DNA of 38,031 bases, from positions 1 to 38,031 of the forward strand of contig JADGJL010000135.1 in NCBI GenBank assembly GCA_027600665.1. Direction: 5' to 3'. A model generated the notes under the pieces. That model saw nothing but the letters and a program-made list of their open reading frames with translations, was not told where the DNA came from and searched no databases. Of this stretch, positions 10,586-20,600 are shown in pieces. The DNA comes from Irineochytrium annulatum. Lineage: Eukaryota > Chytridiomycota > Chytridiomycetes > Chytridiales > Chytridiaceae. Numbering within the stretch: the first letter of the stretch is position 1; the number at the start of each line of letters is the position of its first letter. The position numbers were made by a program, and so were the translations under genes.

Positions 10586-10668
10586 GGGCAGATGGCCGAG
10601 TTGGTCTAAGGCGCTACGTTCAGGTCGTAGTCTAGTAATAGGCGTGGGTTCGAATCCCACTCTGCTCA
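10586..10668 (+). tRNA. tRNA-Leu (anticodon CAG)
   Basis: A complete cloverleaf can be drawn. The acceptor stem GGGCAGA pairs with TCTGCTC (one G-U pair) and the discriminator is A. The D arm carries the A box (TGGCCGAGTTGG). The anticodon stem CTACG/CGTAG encloses the loop TTCAGGT with anticodon CAG at 10621-10623. A long variable arm follows, as in leucine tRNAs, and the T arm GTGGG-TTCGAAT-CCCAC holds the B box. There is no intron. No T run of four or more occurs until about 80 bp past the 3' end, which is unusual for an RNA polymerase III gene. It sits at the left border of the retroelement-rich island. Confidence 0.92.
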
Positions 10669-13079
10669 CTTGGCCAAAGCAGCAGGTAAAAACGTATTAT
10701 TAGTACAGGACAAACCTGCGGTGCATTGTACTGATTTCTTGTATTGGATGAACTTTTGGGCATACCGAAACTTCATTATCAAAATGAAGGTGCAGTTTCC
10801 TTTCATCAGTAAACATCCTTCGCAGTGTCTAATCACTAGACGTACATGTTATTGACAATGTTTTCTATATTTTCCTGGCATCACCCACTTTCTTTTGCCT
10901 GCAAAGGTCCTCCGAGGGTTGATCGCCTCAGCCATCCTTCACGGACGGCAATGAACTACGACCCAGCTCGATCGCCCTCGCGTCCGGGTGTCAATCGTGA
11001 TCGGGTGCCGGAAAAGCGGCGGTAAGGTCGGAGGTATACGAGTCCGCGCCGTTGAACTCACGCTTGTGAACACTCAAGACTCCAATGCGGGAGTAACAGG
11101 TACGCTAACCGTGGGGTTCCTCAAGAGGTTGACTCTTCGAGACCCAACAAAGCGTTTTAACCTCCGTCGAGTTCATTTAAACGGTGAGGCTCTGGCACTA
11201 CCTAATATATAGCGTTTGTCCTATATAAGCCCGTGCAGTGATATGGAATGACCCCGGCCTAGCGGGTGACACCACAGGTCACTTTCTAACAGATGGTTCA
11301 GCCAGAGGCGACCAGGTCCGAACGCAGACGACCCTCGGCGTAGCAGAATACAGCATCTTACCGGTGGACAATGTCTCGTACAGTTGCAAGTTGAGGTGGC
11401 ACACTAGGACGGAGTTTCTGACGATCACGGATGAAGGCCAGATCATCATCTTCTCCAACAGTATTTATCGCCGTAAAGTCGTGACCCACATAGTGTATAC
11501 GCTGAAGATCACAACGTTAGTTTTAAATCATGTAAGCAATCATTACCGTTATCTTCGAGCCCTCAGCAAGGCCTAACAGCGTACCGGCAGCCTGAATTCC
11601 CATTGTCAAGCGGCAAGCCGTATCAATATGTGTATGTGCTGATGCCCTCAGGCTAAGAGAAGTGGATTCATCACAACGACAATGCAAAAGGACCTTAAAT
11701 GCTTACATCAAATCCTGCCCTTATCGCAGCGCCTTTCAGAAGGGGGGTTAATCTCAGACAGGCCCATCTCCTCCGTATTTATGAGACTAGCTCTTGATGT
11801 ATAGTTAATAAAGAGCGGTTAACATAGGTTTTACCCCTGGCGATCCAGTTGGCAAAGAAATGGCTCGTCCAGTTGATCCGTCTTGATGTCAAACACGCTG
11901 CCGCGTAGAACTGCCCATCTGTGAAGGATATGGGTTCGCAGAGGTATATCTGCAGGTGAGTGCAGCTCCTAATGGGCTCAGCGTGGCTCAAATCACTTGT
12001 ATTCTTCTTATTGGCTAATTCGGCTCAGCTACAAGCCTTTTATAGTCAACACTAGAAATTCTCTAAGTTCACATAGACTAATGCACTCCTTGGTAACTAC
12101 AGGCAAAGTACTAAATAAAATTCATAGTAATCTAGCTAAAATATGGGGCTACAATTTCTACTAACATTGTAACTACTTAATTCTACTCCTTACAAAGATA
12201 TAAAGAAAATAAAGATGAGATCCTAAGGTATGATTTGAACTCTGGTCATAATCGTCATAGGTGGTGATGCTCCGGTTGCGCAAACGGCTGGTAGGAGACG
12301 AGCGGCGCGCGAGGTTGCAGAGGTGAGTCGGTGCTGTCTCCATGCACTGTGAACTGCGGGAGGAGGGGAGGTGATGGGCCGAAAGGTGCCAATGCGAACA
12401 CGCTCTGGTTCATGGTGCAAATGGGTGGTGCCGGAGGGGATCGGCTGCAGACGATTTATTTCGAGGGGATTTTAAAAATGTTAATGGACCAGGATTGTCC
12501 GAGCGTTCGAACACATCCCCTCGAATTATTCCCACTTGAACCACCCTCTAAGCAAATAGGAAGCAAATGGTAAATCTGGAAACGTAAATCAGGCCATAAC
12601 AAAGGAGAGAATGCATTACTAACTAAACTAAACAGAGGGCTAACTAATACACAAAGTCATTAAAACATAACTAAAAGGGAGAACTAATACAAGAAGGAAA
12701 TAATAAACTAAGTATAAGTAATATTCTCCACCAAAAACCACAAGGGGAAAAACAGTGGGCTGGCTCAATAAATGGAGCTGACGCGCTGCATAACCTCAAA
12801 GGTGATGATGGGAATTTATGTCGGGCCATGCATCTGTTTAAGTCCCGTATAGCGCTTGACGTCATGCAGCGTGCCTCTAAGGATAAATGAGGGATGAGGA
12901 ATGAGGTGAAGGACATAGGGGGAATGAGTATAAGATGTATTGAGGTTGTTTTGGGGATAAGTATACTACATATCACATTCTCCGCAGGATAATACTCTGT
13001 GAACGGCGCTGAAAAATTGAACTGCTATAAGATTTCACACTACCATGGGTGATGGCCAGATTGTCCTCCCCACCAACAG
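10669..13079. other. gene-poor, AT-richer region, left part of the repeat island
   Basis: About 2.4 kb with only short, broken frames and poor codon bias. I recognised no domain in either strand. It contains a perfect 11-bp inverted repeat (TTCGAGGGGAT) with arms at 12460-12470 and 12515-12525. Base composition is clearly lower in G+C than the neighbouring genes, for example 12040-12220 and 12590-12720. Given the copia relic next to it, old transposon debris is the likeliest origin; that is inference. Confidence 0.4.
12460..12525. repeat. 11-bp inverted repeat with 44-nt spacer
   Basis: TTCGAGGGGAT at 12460-12470 is matched by its exact reverse complement ATCCCCTCGAA at 12515-12525. It lies in otherwise AT-rich non-coding DNA. 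It could be a hairpin, the two ends of a tiny element or a binding site; nothing nearby decides between these. Confidence 0.6.
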
Positions 13080-13965
13080 AATGTTGAAGCAATACCTCGG
13101 ATTGTGAAATAGTCACAGGGAAGGAACAAAATAAAATACTATGTCCTCGAGTTCAATTATATTGAATAATTCCGCCTAACCATCCCACACCACCAGCGTC
13201 CGCCAGGATGGATTTATACCTCGAAGGCGCCTGGCTCCACCCGCATCCAGCCGGTCTTTTTGCCTGCTGGACTTAGATTTCCTTGAATTTTTGATCTAGA
13301 TCTTCTTTTCTATTTTTTGGGCGGTTTTTAGTTTCCCTTTTTCCTGCTCCCTGGAATAAGTCCTGGTGGGTCCCCAAGGCCCTCATAAAGGCCCGGGCTG
13401 GCGCCGCGCGGCACCTACCCCCCAGGAGGGCCCGGCCGCTTCTGGACCATTTTTTGGTGGCCCAGCACTAACAAACTGCGCCAGCACAACACTATCAAGC
13501 CCAGAGGCGCCAAGAACCAACAGGAACACGCGTTGGCGCGCCCCCTAGCGGCCAGGGCACTCAGGAGCATTTTGTTGACTGTTTTATTGATTAATTTCCC
13601 TGTTTGAACGGTTTGTTAGTCGATTTTTTATTGGTTTTCCTATTTTTTTCTGTTATCCTGCCGTTAAATTTGCGTCCTTATTCATTTCCATTAGCTAGTT
13701 AGTCGTTATTCTCTTTAAAAGGGCGGGGAAAGCGACCTTGAAGTCCTTCACCCTGATTTACACCATTAAATACGACTTGGAAGCCGATCGACCATCCGAT
13801 TGCCTCCTGATCCTGACCCTGTCCTTTGGACTCGATCCCCTCGGCCTGCCTTCACCTACCCCGACCATCTCCCCCTTTGGCAAGCCTGGTGCATTGTGCA
13901 CTCGAGCGTGAGGTAGTTAGTTTTTTGTAATTGCTTTACCTTAGGCTTTGGCCGTGCCGGAGCAT
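13080..13965 (+). other. LTR- or promoter-like segment of unusual composition
   Basis: A segment with a GC-rich block at about 13355-13560, followed by T-rich sequence (13560-13715), then CTCTTTAAAAGGGCGGGG at about 13711-13728, which contains a TATA-like TTTAAAAG. A C/T-rich leader follows (13740-13915). This order is typical of a retrotransposon LTR or leader with its own promoter. It sits just upstream of the copia pol relic in the same orientation, but the copia integrase and most of the reverse transcriptase are missing between them, so it may belong to another element. I found no second copy in the window to define LTR edges. Low confidence. Confidence 0.25.
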
Positions 13966-14255
13966 CTCACAGGATCGTCGAGCAGAATGAATCCCGTTAA
14001 GTGAAACTTTGTCAGCACCATTGATCGATAATATGCTCAAAAAATTCCTAATGATGGAGTCAAATCCAGTCAATACACCTATGGAAGCAAATTTAGTGTT
14101 TGAAGATATCGAAGGCGAAATTACCAATCACTAATCGAGTCCTTTATGTACTTGACTCAGGCGGCCAGAACAGATCTCTCATACGCAGTTAGTTCGTTTA
14201 CTCAATATTTAACAAAACCTACCGAGACCCAATGAAAACATGGGCTGCTTGTCCT

Positions 14256-15036
14256 ATCAGGTAAAAACCGTCATTTCGCTATATGATCAAGTCCGTTATA
14301 GCGGCCTTGGTCGTTGGCCGTGAGATTGCTCTTCGGATTCGTAGCGAGACAGGTGCGTCGTTTGCTCAAGAATTGAACTTGAGATGAGCAACTGAAAATC
14401 AATTGTTGATTGTGCGCATTCCTCCGCCTGATTGGACGTTCTGAGGCAAACGAAATGATTGGTGCGGAGTTTGACATGCGTCCAATATTCCGACTGATCC
14501 TATGCTATGCGTCTCATTTCGAGAATGAGACGTTGCATAATTTAGTACACTTATGCTGTACTATCGGTTCATGAAATGTCGTCAGAGACAGCATCCGTCG
14601 TCCAGTCTAATCACTGAATAGAGCGTGGGATCGACCCAACTTTGGATCTCGCGTATACGTGTTTGCACCTTCTCTCGCCTCCTTGAGTAATCTTCATAAC
14701 TTGGCCAATGTCGATAAGGGGTAGCTAGTCCCTTAATTATTAGCAATCAAGTAGATCTTTGGAGCATCCCGTGGATTTCACCAACTGTATAGGCGGGTCC
14801 CTTGCTCGCGTCGGACATCGCTCGCTAAGTCTCCCAACTTTCGCTATACTTGGGGATTTTGACTCCATTCCACCAATAACGCATTGGTGTTGCTCTTTCC
14901 CAAGGAATGAGCGTGATTCCTATCGGATGGGAACATTTGGAACTTTAGTGCTTCATCACCTCTTAGTGATTATGGCGTATCGAACCTATACGTATACTAA
15001 CATATATGTGATACTGCGTTCCGCCTGACATGTCCT
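14256..15036. mobile_element. ~0.78 kb insertion within the copia relic
   Basis: Copia coding similarity stops after WAACP (codons ending near 14255) and resumes at CPECLKRTGDYALEF from 15031. The hexamer TGTCCT occurs at both borders (14250-14255 and 15031-15036). Removing one hexamer plus the DNA between them rejoins the frame, as expected for a target-site duplication. The ends are CAGG and CCTG, a very short inverted repeat that degenerates quickly. An alternative reading is an LTR with TGTC...GACA ends (14250-15030), but then no target duplication is visible. Inside are a strong hairpin at 14510-14532 and, at about 14760-14890, a faint match to another copia fragment. No transposase is recognisable, so it would be non-autonomous or a relic. 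Confidence 0.5.
14510..14532. repeat. perfect 9-bp hairpin with 5-nt loop
   Basis: CGTCTCATT (14510-14518) and AATGAGACG (14524-14532) are exact reverse complements around the loop TCGAG, and the similarity continues imperfectly outward (ATGC/GCAT). It lies inside the insertion in the copia relic. Confidence 0.65.
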
Positions 15037-15440
15037 GAATGTCTGAAGAGAACTGGAGACTATGCACTGGAATTTAAGAAGTCCAAAGAGCTACACACCT
15101 AAGCCGGGTATGCCGACTCCGACTGGGCCGCCGACTCCACGTCCAAGTCAGTCAGGGGATACTTTGATATCCTTCCAGAAGTCCTTGAAATAATGCATCT
15201 AACTCTGCTGTTACTTGCCACAACTGGACTTCTACGCATCAAAACTCTTTCCGAGTTATGAATGGATTCAAACTTTATTAATCAAAATGGGATTTACGAA
15301 GACGAAACCAAGAATATTTGGTACCAAGATAACAACGGTACGATCAAGACCATCGAGAGTCGCAAGAGGTTACCTGGAACGAAGCATGTGTTAGTTAAGT
15401 GTAACTACCCACGCGAGGCCGTTGAAACTTCGGAGATGAG

Positions 15441-15498
15441 AATTTTTTGAAATTAGACACCAGGACATGAATTTTTGAAATTAGTACCCAGGACAACA
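15441..15498 (+). repeat. 29-bp tandem duplication breaking the RNase H frame
   Basis: Units 15441-15469 and 15470-15498 are near-identical (aatttttgaaattag then acaccaggaca or tacccaggaca), differing by one T and a few substitutions. The second unit fits the copia frame directly after GAGATGAG; the first looks like the extra copy and introduces stops. This is local slippage or duplication after the element died. Confidence 0.75.
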
Positions 15499-15545
15499 TA
15501 GCGGATATCACTACCAAGCCTTTACCAAGACCGAAATTTTGTACC

Positions 15546-16678
15546 ATTGTGAGCGTATGAAATTAAAACCGTACGAAATTTAAAGCTCCTATTCTAGGAA
15601 TTAGGGATAGTTTTTAGATTTATGAATTTTTGATTATTAGTTTAATATATCATTTTATTTGTCTGCAGTATTTTACATTGCCTGATGTCGAGTGTTGTGA
15701 GTAGTGAATTAGCCAATTAGTTTTTGCCAAGAAAATTTGAGTAAGACACAATTGAAGTGAAGTGATCACACAGAATGCCTTACCGCATACCTCGCAAAAC
15801 AATGCATTTCATTCCTGTACAACACATTGTTCCCAAAGCGCTCCATTTTCGCCGCACAATCTAGTTTCAGCACGCTTATCGCTTGACAACAGCCACTCAC
15901 AACATAGAGAAAGATCACGAATAGCTCTTCCATTTCTTTCATATTGGTTCCATCACATTCTGAGGGCCTCCTTGTCAGCAAACGGGAGATGGCACCGAAG
16001 GTGCGCTTGCTGTGACCACTTGACTTGTCATTATTTTTGACCACCGCCGAGCTATCGAGCGCGCTCCAAACCGCAAAATATATTCACGATCCTGCAAAGT
16101 GCACGTTGCTGATGTTGGAGCAAAATTTGTGTAGTTAGCTTATCATCCCAGCACGTCGGGACTGTGCTACCCCTCATGTTTCCATGGCGCGGCTCGCGAC
16201 ACTTCGAACGAAATCCATGTAAAGACTGCCTGTGCTCTTCCCCCTTGCCGTCCCTGTATCGACAACATGACAACCTAAAGCATACCAATATGAGTGGCGT
16301 GAATGTCGATTATACAAAAACCCAATGTGCGACAGCCCTATCTAATCGCAGCAATGTTGTCAGGTGGTGAGAGAGCGGAAGATCCTCGTTGCAGGATACC
16401 CATCAGTGGGCATAACGCTCCGGACCCGTCGGTCAGAGATGTCGCTACGAGGAGTATTGCGATACCGTTGCCCCTGCCGAATCTGTCGCGCGAACAGATC
16501 TTGGCCCACAAAGCTGCTTTTTCAAGGGAGAGCACCCCGGTCACCGGTGACAAGTAGTCAGATCTGCTAATCCACTCCTGCGGATCCGTGCCTCAAGAAA
16601 TGGGACCGCGCGGAAACTGGTTGTGATGAACAGAAATTGACGTCTCTATCATTGCAGGTCAACAACCTTGCAAGAGCA
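15546..16678. other. right part of the repeat island, no supported gene
   Basis: Downstream of the copia RNase H end the sequence is AT-rich (15590-15770). TGTCGAGTGTTGTGAG near 15687 could be the start of a 3' LTR, unproven. From 15770 to 16570 there are open frames on both strands of similar quality. None shows a clear domain. A minus-strand frame at 15766-16044 contains MEELFVIFLYVV, faintly like the N-terminus of Harbinger-type transposases, but I could not extend it. The last ~100 bp before 16679 should contain the CFAP418 promoter or 5' UTR. Confidence 0.35.
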
Positions 16679-17552
16679 ATGGAGGATGACTTGGATCATA
16701 TCCTCCAGGACATCTCAGACAGCGCCATCAAGAAGACGAAGTATCCTCAGAAGCCGACTATACGAACTGATGTGGACCCTGCCTCAGTAAAGAAGCCAGT
16801 TGTTCAAGAAAAGGTGCAGCTGCTCCTTGGTTCGCATGCACTGACCTGAATTCCTGCCTGGAATAGGTGCGGAGCGTGGATGACCTCATCGCGGAGCTGG
16901 ACCTCCTGGTCACCGACGATCACAGCCCGAGGACTGCGACATCAACGACGGGGGCGGCTGCGACCGGTGGGGCTCGGCATGCATCGGGGATGGCTGGGAT
17001 GGTGCCGGATCAGGCCCTTATGCCTTCACCGAGGACGATGTCGCACGATCAGGCTGGGGCGTCGCCTACGTCGCCGGCCGCGACGCCGGGAAGAAGAAAG
17101 TATAGAGACAAGGCGAGGGAATGTGCACTGACTATCTATCAGATGCTCGCCGGCGTGCGTGGGAGGATCCTCGGATGAAATAGGTCTCACCATCGCTGTG
17201 GCAATTAGCCCTGTCGCGAAGTCTGGGGCCTTGCCAACGAACTGGAAATCGTGTGACCGCCTGCGATGTCTTTCATGCGACTTCAAATGCCTGTCATTTC
17301 CGGGCGCGGTGTGGAGTCCACGAGCTGATTATCTGTTTTTCCGGAATCATATGCCTGACACGACGAAACTCGGGAAGAACCTGCAACGGAAGGAGGGTTT
17401 GTGCATGCGATGAGCTCGCGTAAAATAACGGCTTACATTCAGGTTATAATTCGTATTGCTGTCAGTGCTCCTGGGTGTCAGTTAACGCTCTTGCGCCCAT
17501 TAACGCTCTTCCGGAAGCCGACCGACTGAAGTGGACGTGTGGGGGTCACTGA
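16679..17552 (+). CDS. CFAP418: CFAP418 (C8orf37) homologue, cilia/flagella-associated protein
   Basis: Exons 16679-16813, 16867-17099, 17143-17396 and 17443-17552 give 243 aa (human protein ~207 aa). It starts MEDDLDHILQDI, like the human acidic N-terminus, and has a second acidic Leu-rich motif (VDDLIAELDLL) at ~47-57. A disordered Ser/Ala/Pro stretch follows. The C-terminal domain is unmistakable: CSPACVGGSS (~124-133), WKSCDRLRCLSCDF (~157-170), DYLFFRNHMP (~185-194), YCCQCSW, and the terminal WTCGGH. Several of these motifs cross splice junctions. Human CFAP418 is linked to photoreceptor and ciliary membrane homeostasis; its molecular activity is not settled. The conserved cysteines suggest metal binding (inference). 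Introns are 53, 43 and 46 nt. ATG13 starts 130 bp downstream on the same strand. Confidence 0.92.
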
Positions 17553-17682
17553 TATTTAGATAGTATTGGAAACGGCGACGGTCGCGGGGCTTTGATTGAG
17601 CTGCAGCGAGCGAGAAGCTTTCACAGTAAAGATAAAGAGAAGAGATCGGCATGCGTCAAACTCGCAGCTCATTCACGTCGTG

Positions 17683-20600
17683 ATGCCGCACGATCCTTCC
17701 GCCTCGGTGCTGTCGCTGTCGTCGACGGGGTCCTCCTATGGCCTCAACGCCCCGCCCTCGGCGAACCCGAGCGCCATGCACGAGAAGATCGTGCAACAGG
17801 TGTTCAACAAGGCCGCCCAAATCATCGTGCAATGCCGGCTTTCCCACCCGGCCCAGTCGGTGGCGGCGAGCCAGTTGGCGGGTGCGGGGATGCAGTCGGC
17901 CGCCGCAGGGAGCCCGGGCTCCTCCACGGGGAACCTCGCTTCGCCATCCACACGCCGGCATTCTGCATCAATAGCCCCCCGCTCGGAGTCACCGCTATCG
18001 CAGAACTATAACTCGCGAGCCACATCACCTGCACCTCACTCATCAAATCCCGTCCCGCTGCCTTCCCCTCGTGCGTCCAGTACGAAGTCAAACAAATGGG
18101 TCCGTTTATCATCTGTGAAGTCGATCAATTATGCCACTGAACGTCATGTAGTTCAATCTAGACCTTCCGGAGGTGGAGCCGCTGCGGAGCGAGATGAAGC
18201 ATTGGCGCGCCATGGCAATGACGTTATCGCCTCCGCCCCCGCTAATTATCGACTTGTTCCTTGACCTGTCTGATATGACCCCGGGACAGATACTGATTTT
18301 GCGGGACGAGTTGACGCAGAGGCGTCAGCGGATACCGCCGGAATGGCTTGTATCGGGCACGGACCCACATTCCGGCGGCGTTGTGAAGAAGAAGCGAGTC
18401 TTGCTCGAAACTTGGCAGTTAACGCTGTAAGTGTGCTGACGACCTTTGCAGTTGTGCAAGTTGGTTTAAATTGACAACAGCAACGTACCGAACACGCACC
18501 CGCCCGAAGTGGCAGTTATGTACAAAAAAGCCGTTATGTTTTTCCGCGGTCTCGCATCATATGTTCGCCTTTTACCCGCATATCGACTGTTTCGGAAACT
18601 CCGAAGAAACAAGTTTAGCTCGTTGAAAATTGGATATCGGCTCTCTACGGCCAGGTTTATGCCTGTCGATGAGGCAGGATTAGGTGTGAACCGTAAGGTC
18701 TGTTGGCGGTTAGCTGACGAATACATTCGCAGATCAGTTGCATATCAGTGGGGACACGAGGAGGTGGGTTTCGGAGTACAGCTTTGGAAATCTTGAAACA
18801 ATGAATGGGTGAGTTTCTTGTGTCAACTTTATATTTTCATACTAACGACCGCAGCGTCTTTAACTTGCACGTCACGTATCGATTGGAATGCGAATTCACG
18901 GTGGATAATCCCGAGGCGATTTTGAGCTCTAGATTTACCGATATGGATGAGAACTACTTCTCCCCAAATCAAAAAAACTCGAAACGCCGTTCGCTGCAGC
19001 TCGCGGATGCAAATATCAAATCTCTACCCAGCACTCAGGCGTTGCGCTCAGAAGGCTCGGGATCATCGCTCGGGAGCCCAGCATCTGTGGGAAATCATGT
19101 TGCTGGCGGATTACTTACGGGCTCGAATATGGGGCCATTCGCATACAAATCGGGGATGAACATCCCAGCTCAGTCACTCCCTTCTCAGCTGCGGAATCAA
19201 CGTATTCCGCTTGATGGCCCTTCAGTGACGCCGTCGCCGGACATTCAGCGATTTCGGATAGGAAGCTTAAACGGGGCAGTGGACACGAACGCAGCTGGAG
19301 AACGACACGCGCGACCAGATCCTATCGCGTCCGCGAGCTCTGGTGGAGGGTTGGCGTTGAAGCGGCTGTCTTCAGGATATGGATCACCATTTACTTTTTC
19401 ATCGGGTCACGGATCAGCACAGGAATCAGTGGCTGATCGCGGCGCAACCGGAGCCGCTGCGACAAAGGAGGAGTCTCCAACCACCACATCGAACACTGGG
19501 ATGAACATTGCTTTGCGTGGGAACTCGGCTTTTGAGTTCGGGGATATGCCGCCGTTCTCCGCTGTCGGCTCAACAAATCGGAGCAGTTTAGGACCCCCAG
19601 GCGCTAGCCAGGCTGACTTGTCAGGCGCCGCTAGTCCAATACTAGGGGGACGTACTTCGCAGATTGGCGTGTTTGGTCTGGATATAGGAAGTCCGCCGTT
19701 TGAGCTGATTCGCGCCAACATGGGTGAGGCAAAGGTAAACAACATGGGTTCTCAGCGGCCACATATATTTTGAAGTATTCCCAGTCTTTAGGTGCACACT
19801 CGGCGTCGTCATCAAACTCTGCAGCGTCTGCACAATCATCTTCAAATCAGCAACCAAGTAGTATGGGACGCCGTTCGTCTTTCACTTTCCCACAGTCACC
19901 GTCTGGTCACGTCAACACCACCGTTCTCGCATCCGTCCATCACCCTCTCACGTCGTCTTCTGGTGCTTTAGTTCCCTCCGGCTCGGCAATGACGGGCATG
20001 ACGCCCCCAACGGGTCCGATTCTCTTCACCCCTTCCTCGAGCCAGTTCTTGCCGAATCCTATGATGATCTACGGCGGGCACAGGCTAAGCCCGCCGCCCT
20101 TGGTAACGATGCTGAGCAATGAGGCGAACGACGGCTTTGGATCTGGCGGCAAAAACATGCAGCATCACGCCGCGCTACTAAATGCCGAGCTGGATTTCAT
20201 ACGCTCGGCGGAGTCGAAGCGGAAATCATTACAACGAAGGCATGGCGCCTCGAGCGACATTTCTAGTTCCGTTGGATCGGCAACAGGGGCTTCTGAGCTA
20301 TCGCTTGTAAAACGGCAGTCCAGATCTAAGGTTTGACTTCACATATTCTACCGTGCTAACGTGTTTCAGATTGCCTTAAGCAGGTTCCAACAGTTGAAGG
20401 AGATGAACGCATCGTTCTCCGACTCCCTGAACGCCATGACAATATCCAGCGGGAGTGGTCAAGGAGCGAACGCCATGCCTGTTCCCTTTGCAGCATCGAG
20501 TACCGGCTCGGACAATCCGCAGTATTCTCGATCACCGTCAGCGTTCGCAAATCGAGCTTCAATCACAGAGTTGCCGTCGCCCGTTTCGAGCCCCTCGCGC

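Larger units (their letters stand above)
13975..15545 (+). mobile_element. decayed Ty1/copia-type retrotransposon (pol C-terminal part)
   Basis: Two pieces of copia-type pol are recognisable. The left piece (about 13990-14255) encodes the end of reverse transcriptase: NMLKKFLMMESNPVNTPMEA, then SLIESFMYLTQAARTDLSYA. The right piece (about 15037-15545) encodes RNase H: DYALEFKKSKEL, GYADSDWAADSTS, then GTKHVLVKCNYPREAVE, and DNIADITTKPLPRPKF at the C-terminus. Known copia elements have exactly these motifs in this order. The copy is dead: gag, protease, integrase and most of reverse transcriptase are absent; there are in-frame stops and a frameshift near 15325; a ~0.78 kb insertion separates the two pieces; and a 29-bp tandem duplication breaks the last frame. 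Confidence 0.8.

Noticed and set aside
10988..11576. Pair of short plus-strand frames (74 and 112 codons)
   Set aside because: Poor codon bias compared with the neighbouring genes, no domain, and located in the repeat island.
14250..15030. Solo LTR with TGTC...GACA ends
   Set aside because: The ends fit an LTR, but the flanking 5 bp do not match (CTGCT versus TGTCC). The alternative with a TGTCCT target duplication explains the coding frame better.
15766..16044. Harbinger-type transposase fragment on the minus strand
   Set aside because: Only a short hydrophobic motif (MEELFVIFLYVV) resembles the family; no catalytic region or extension through other frames was found.
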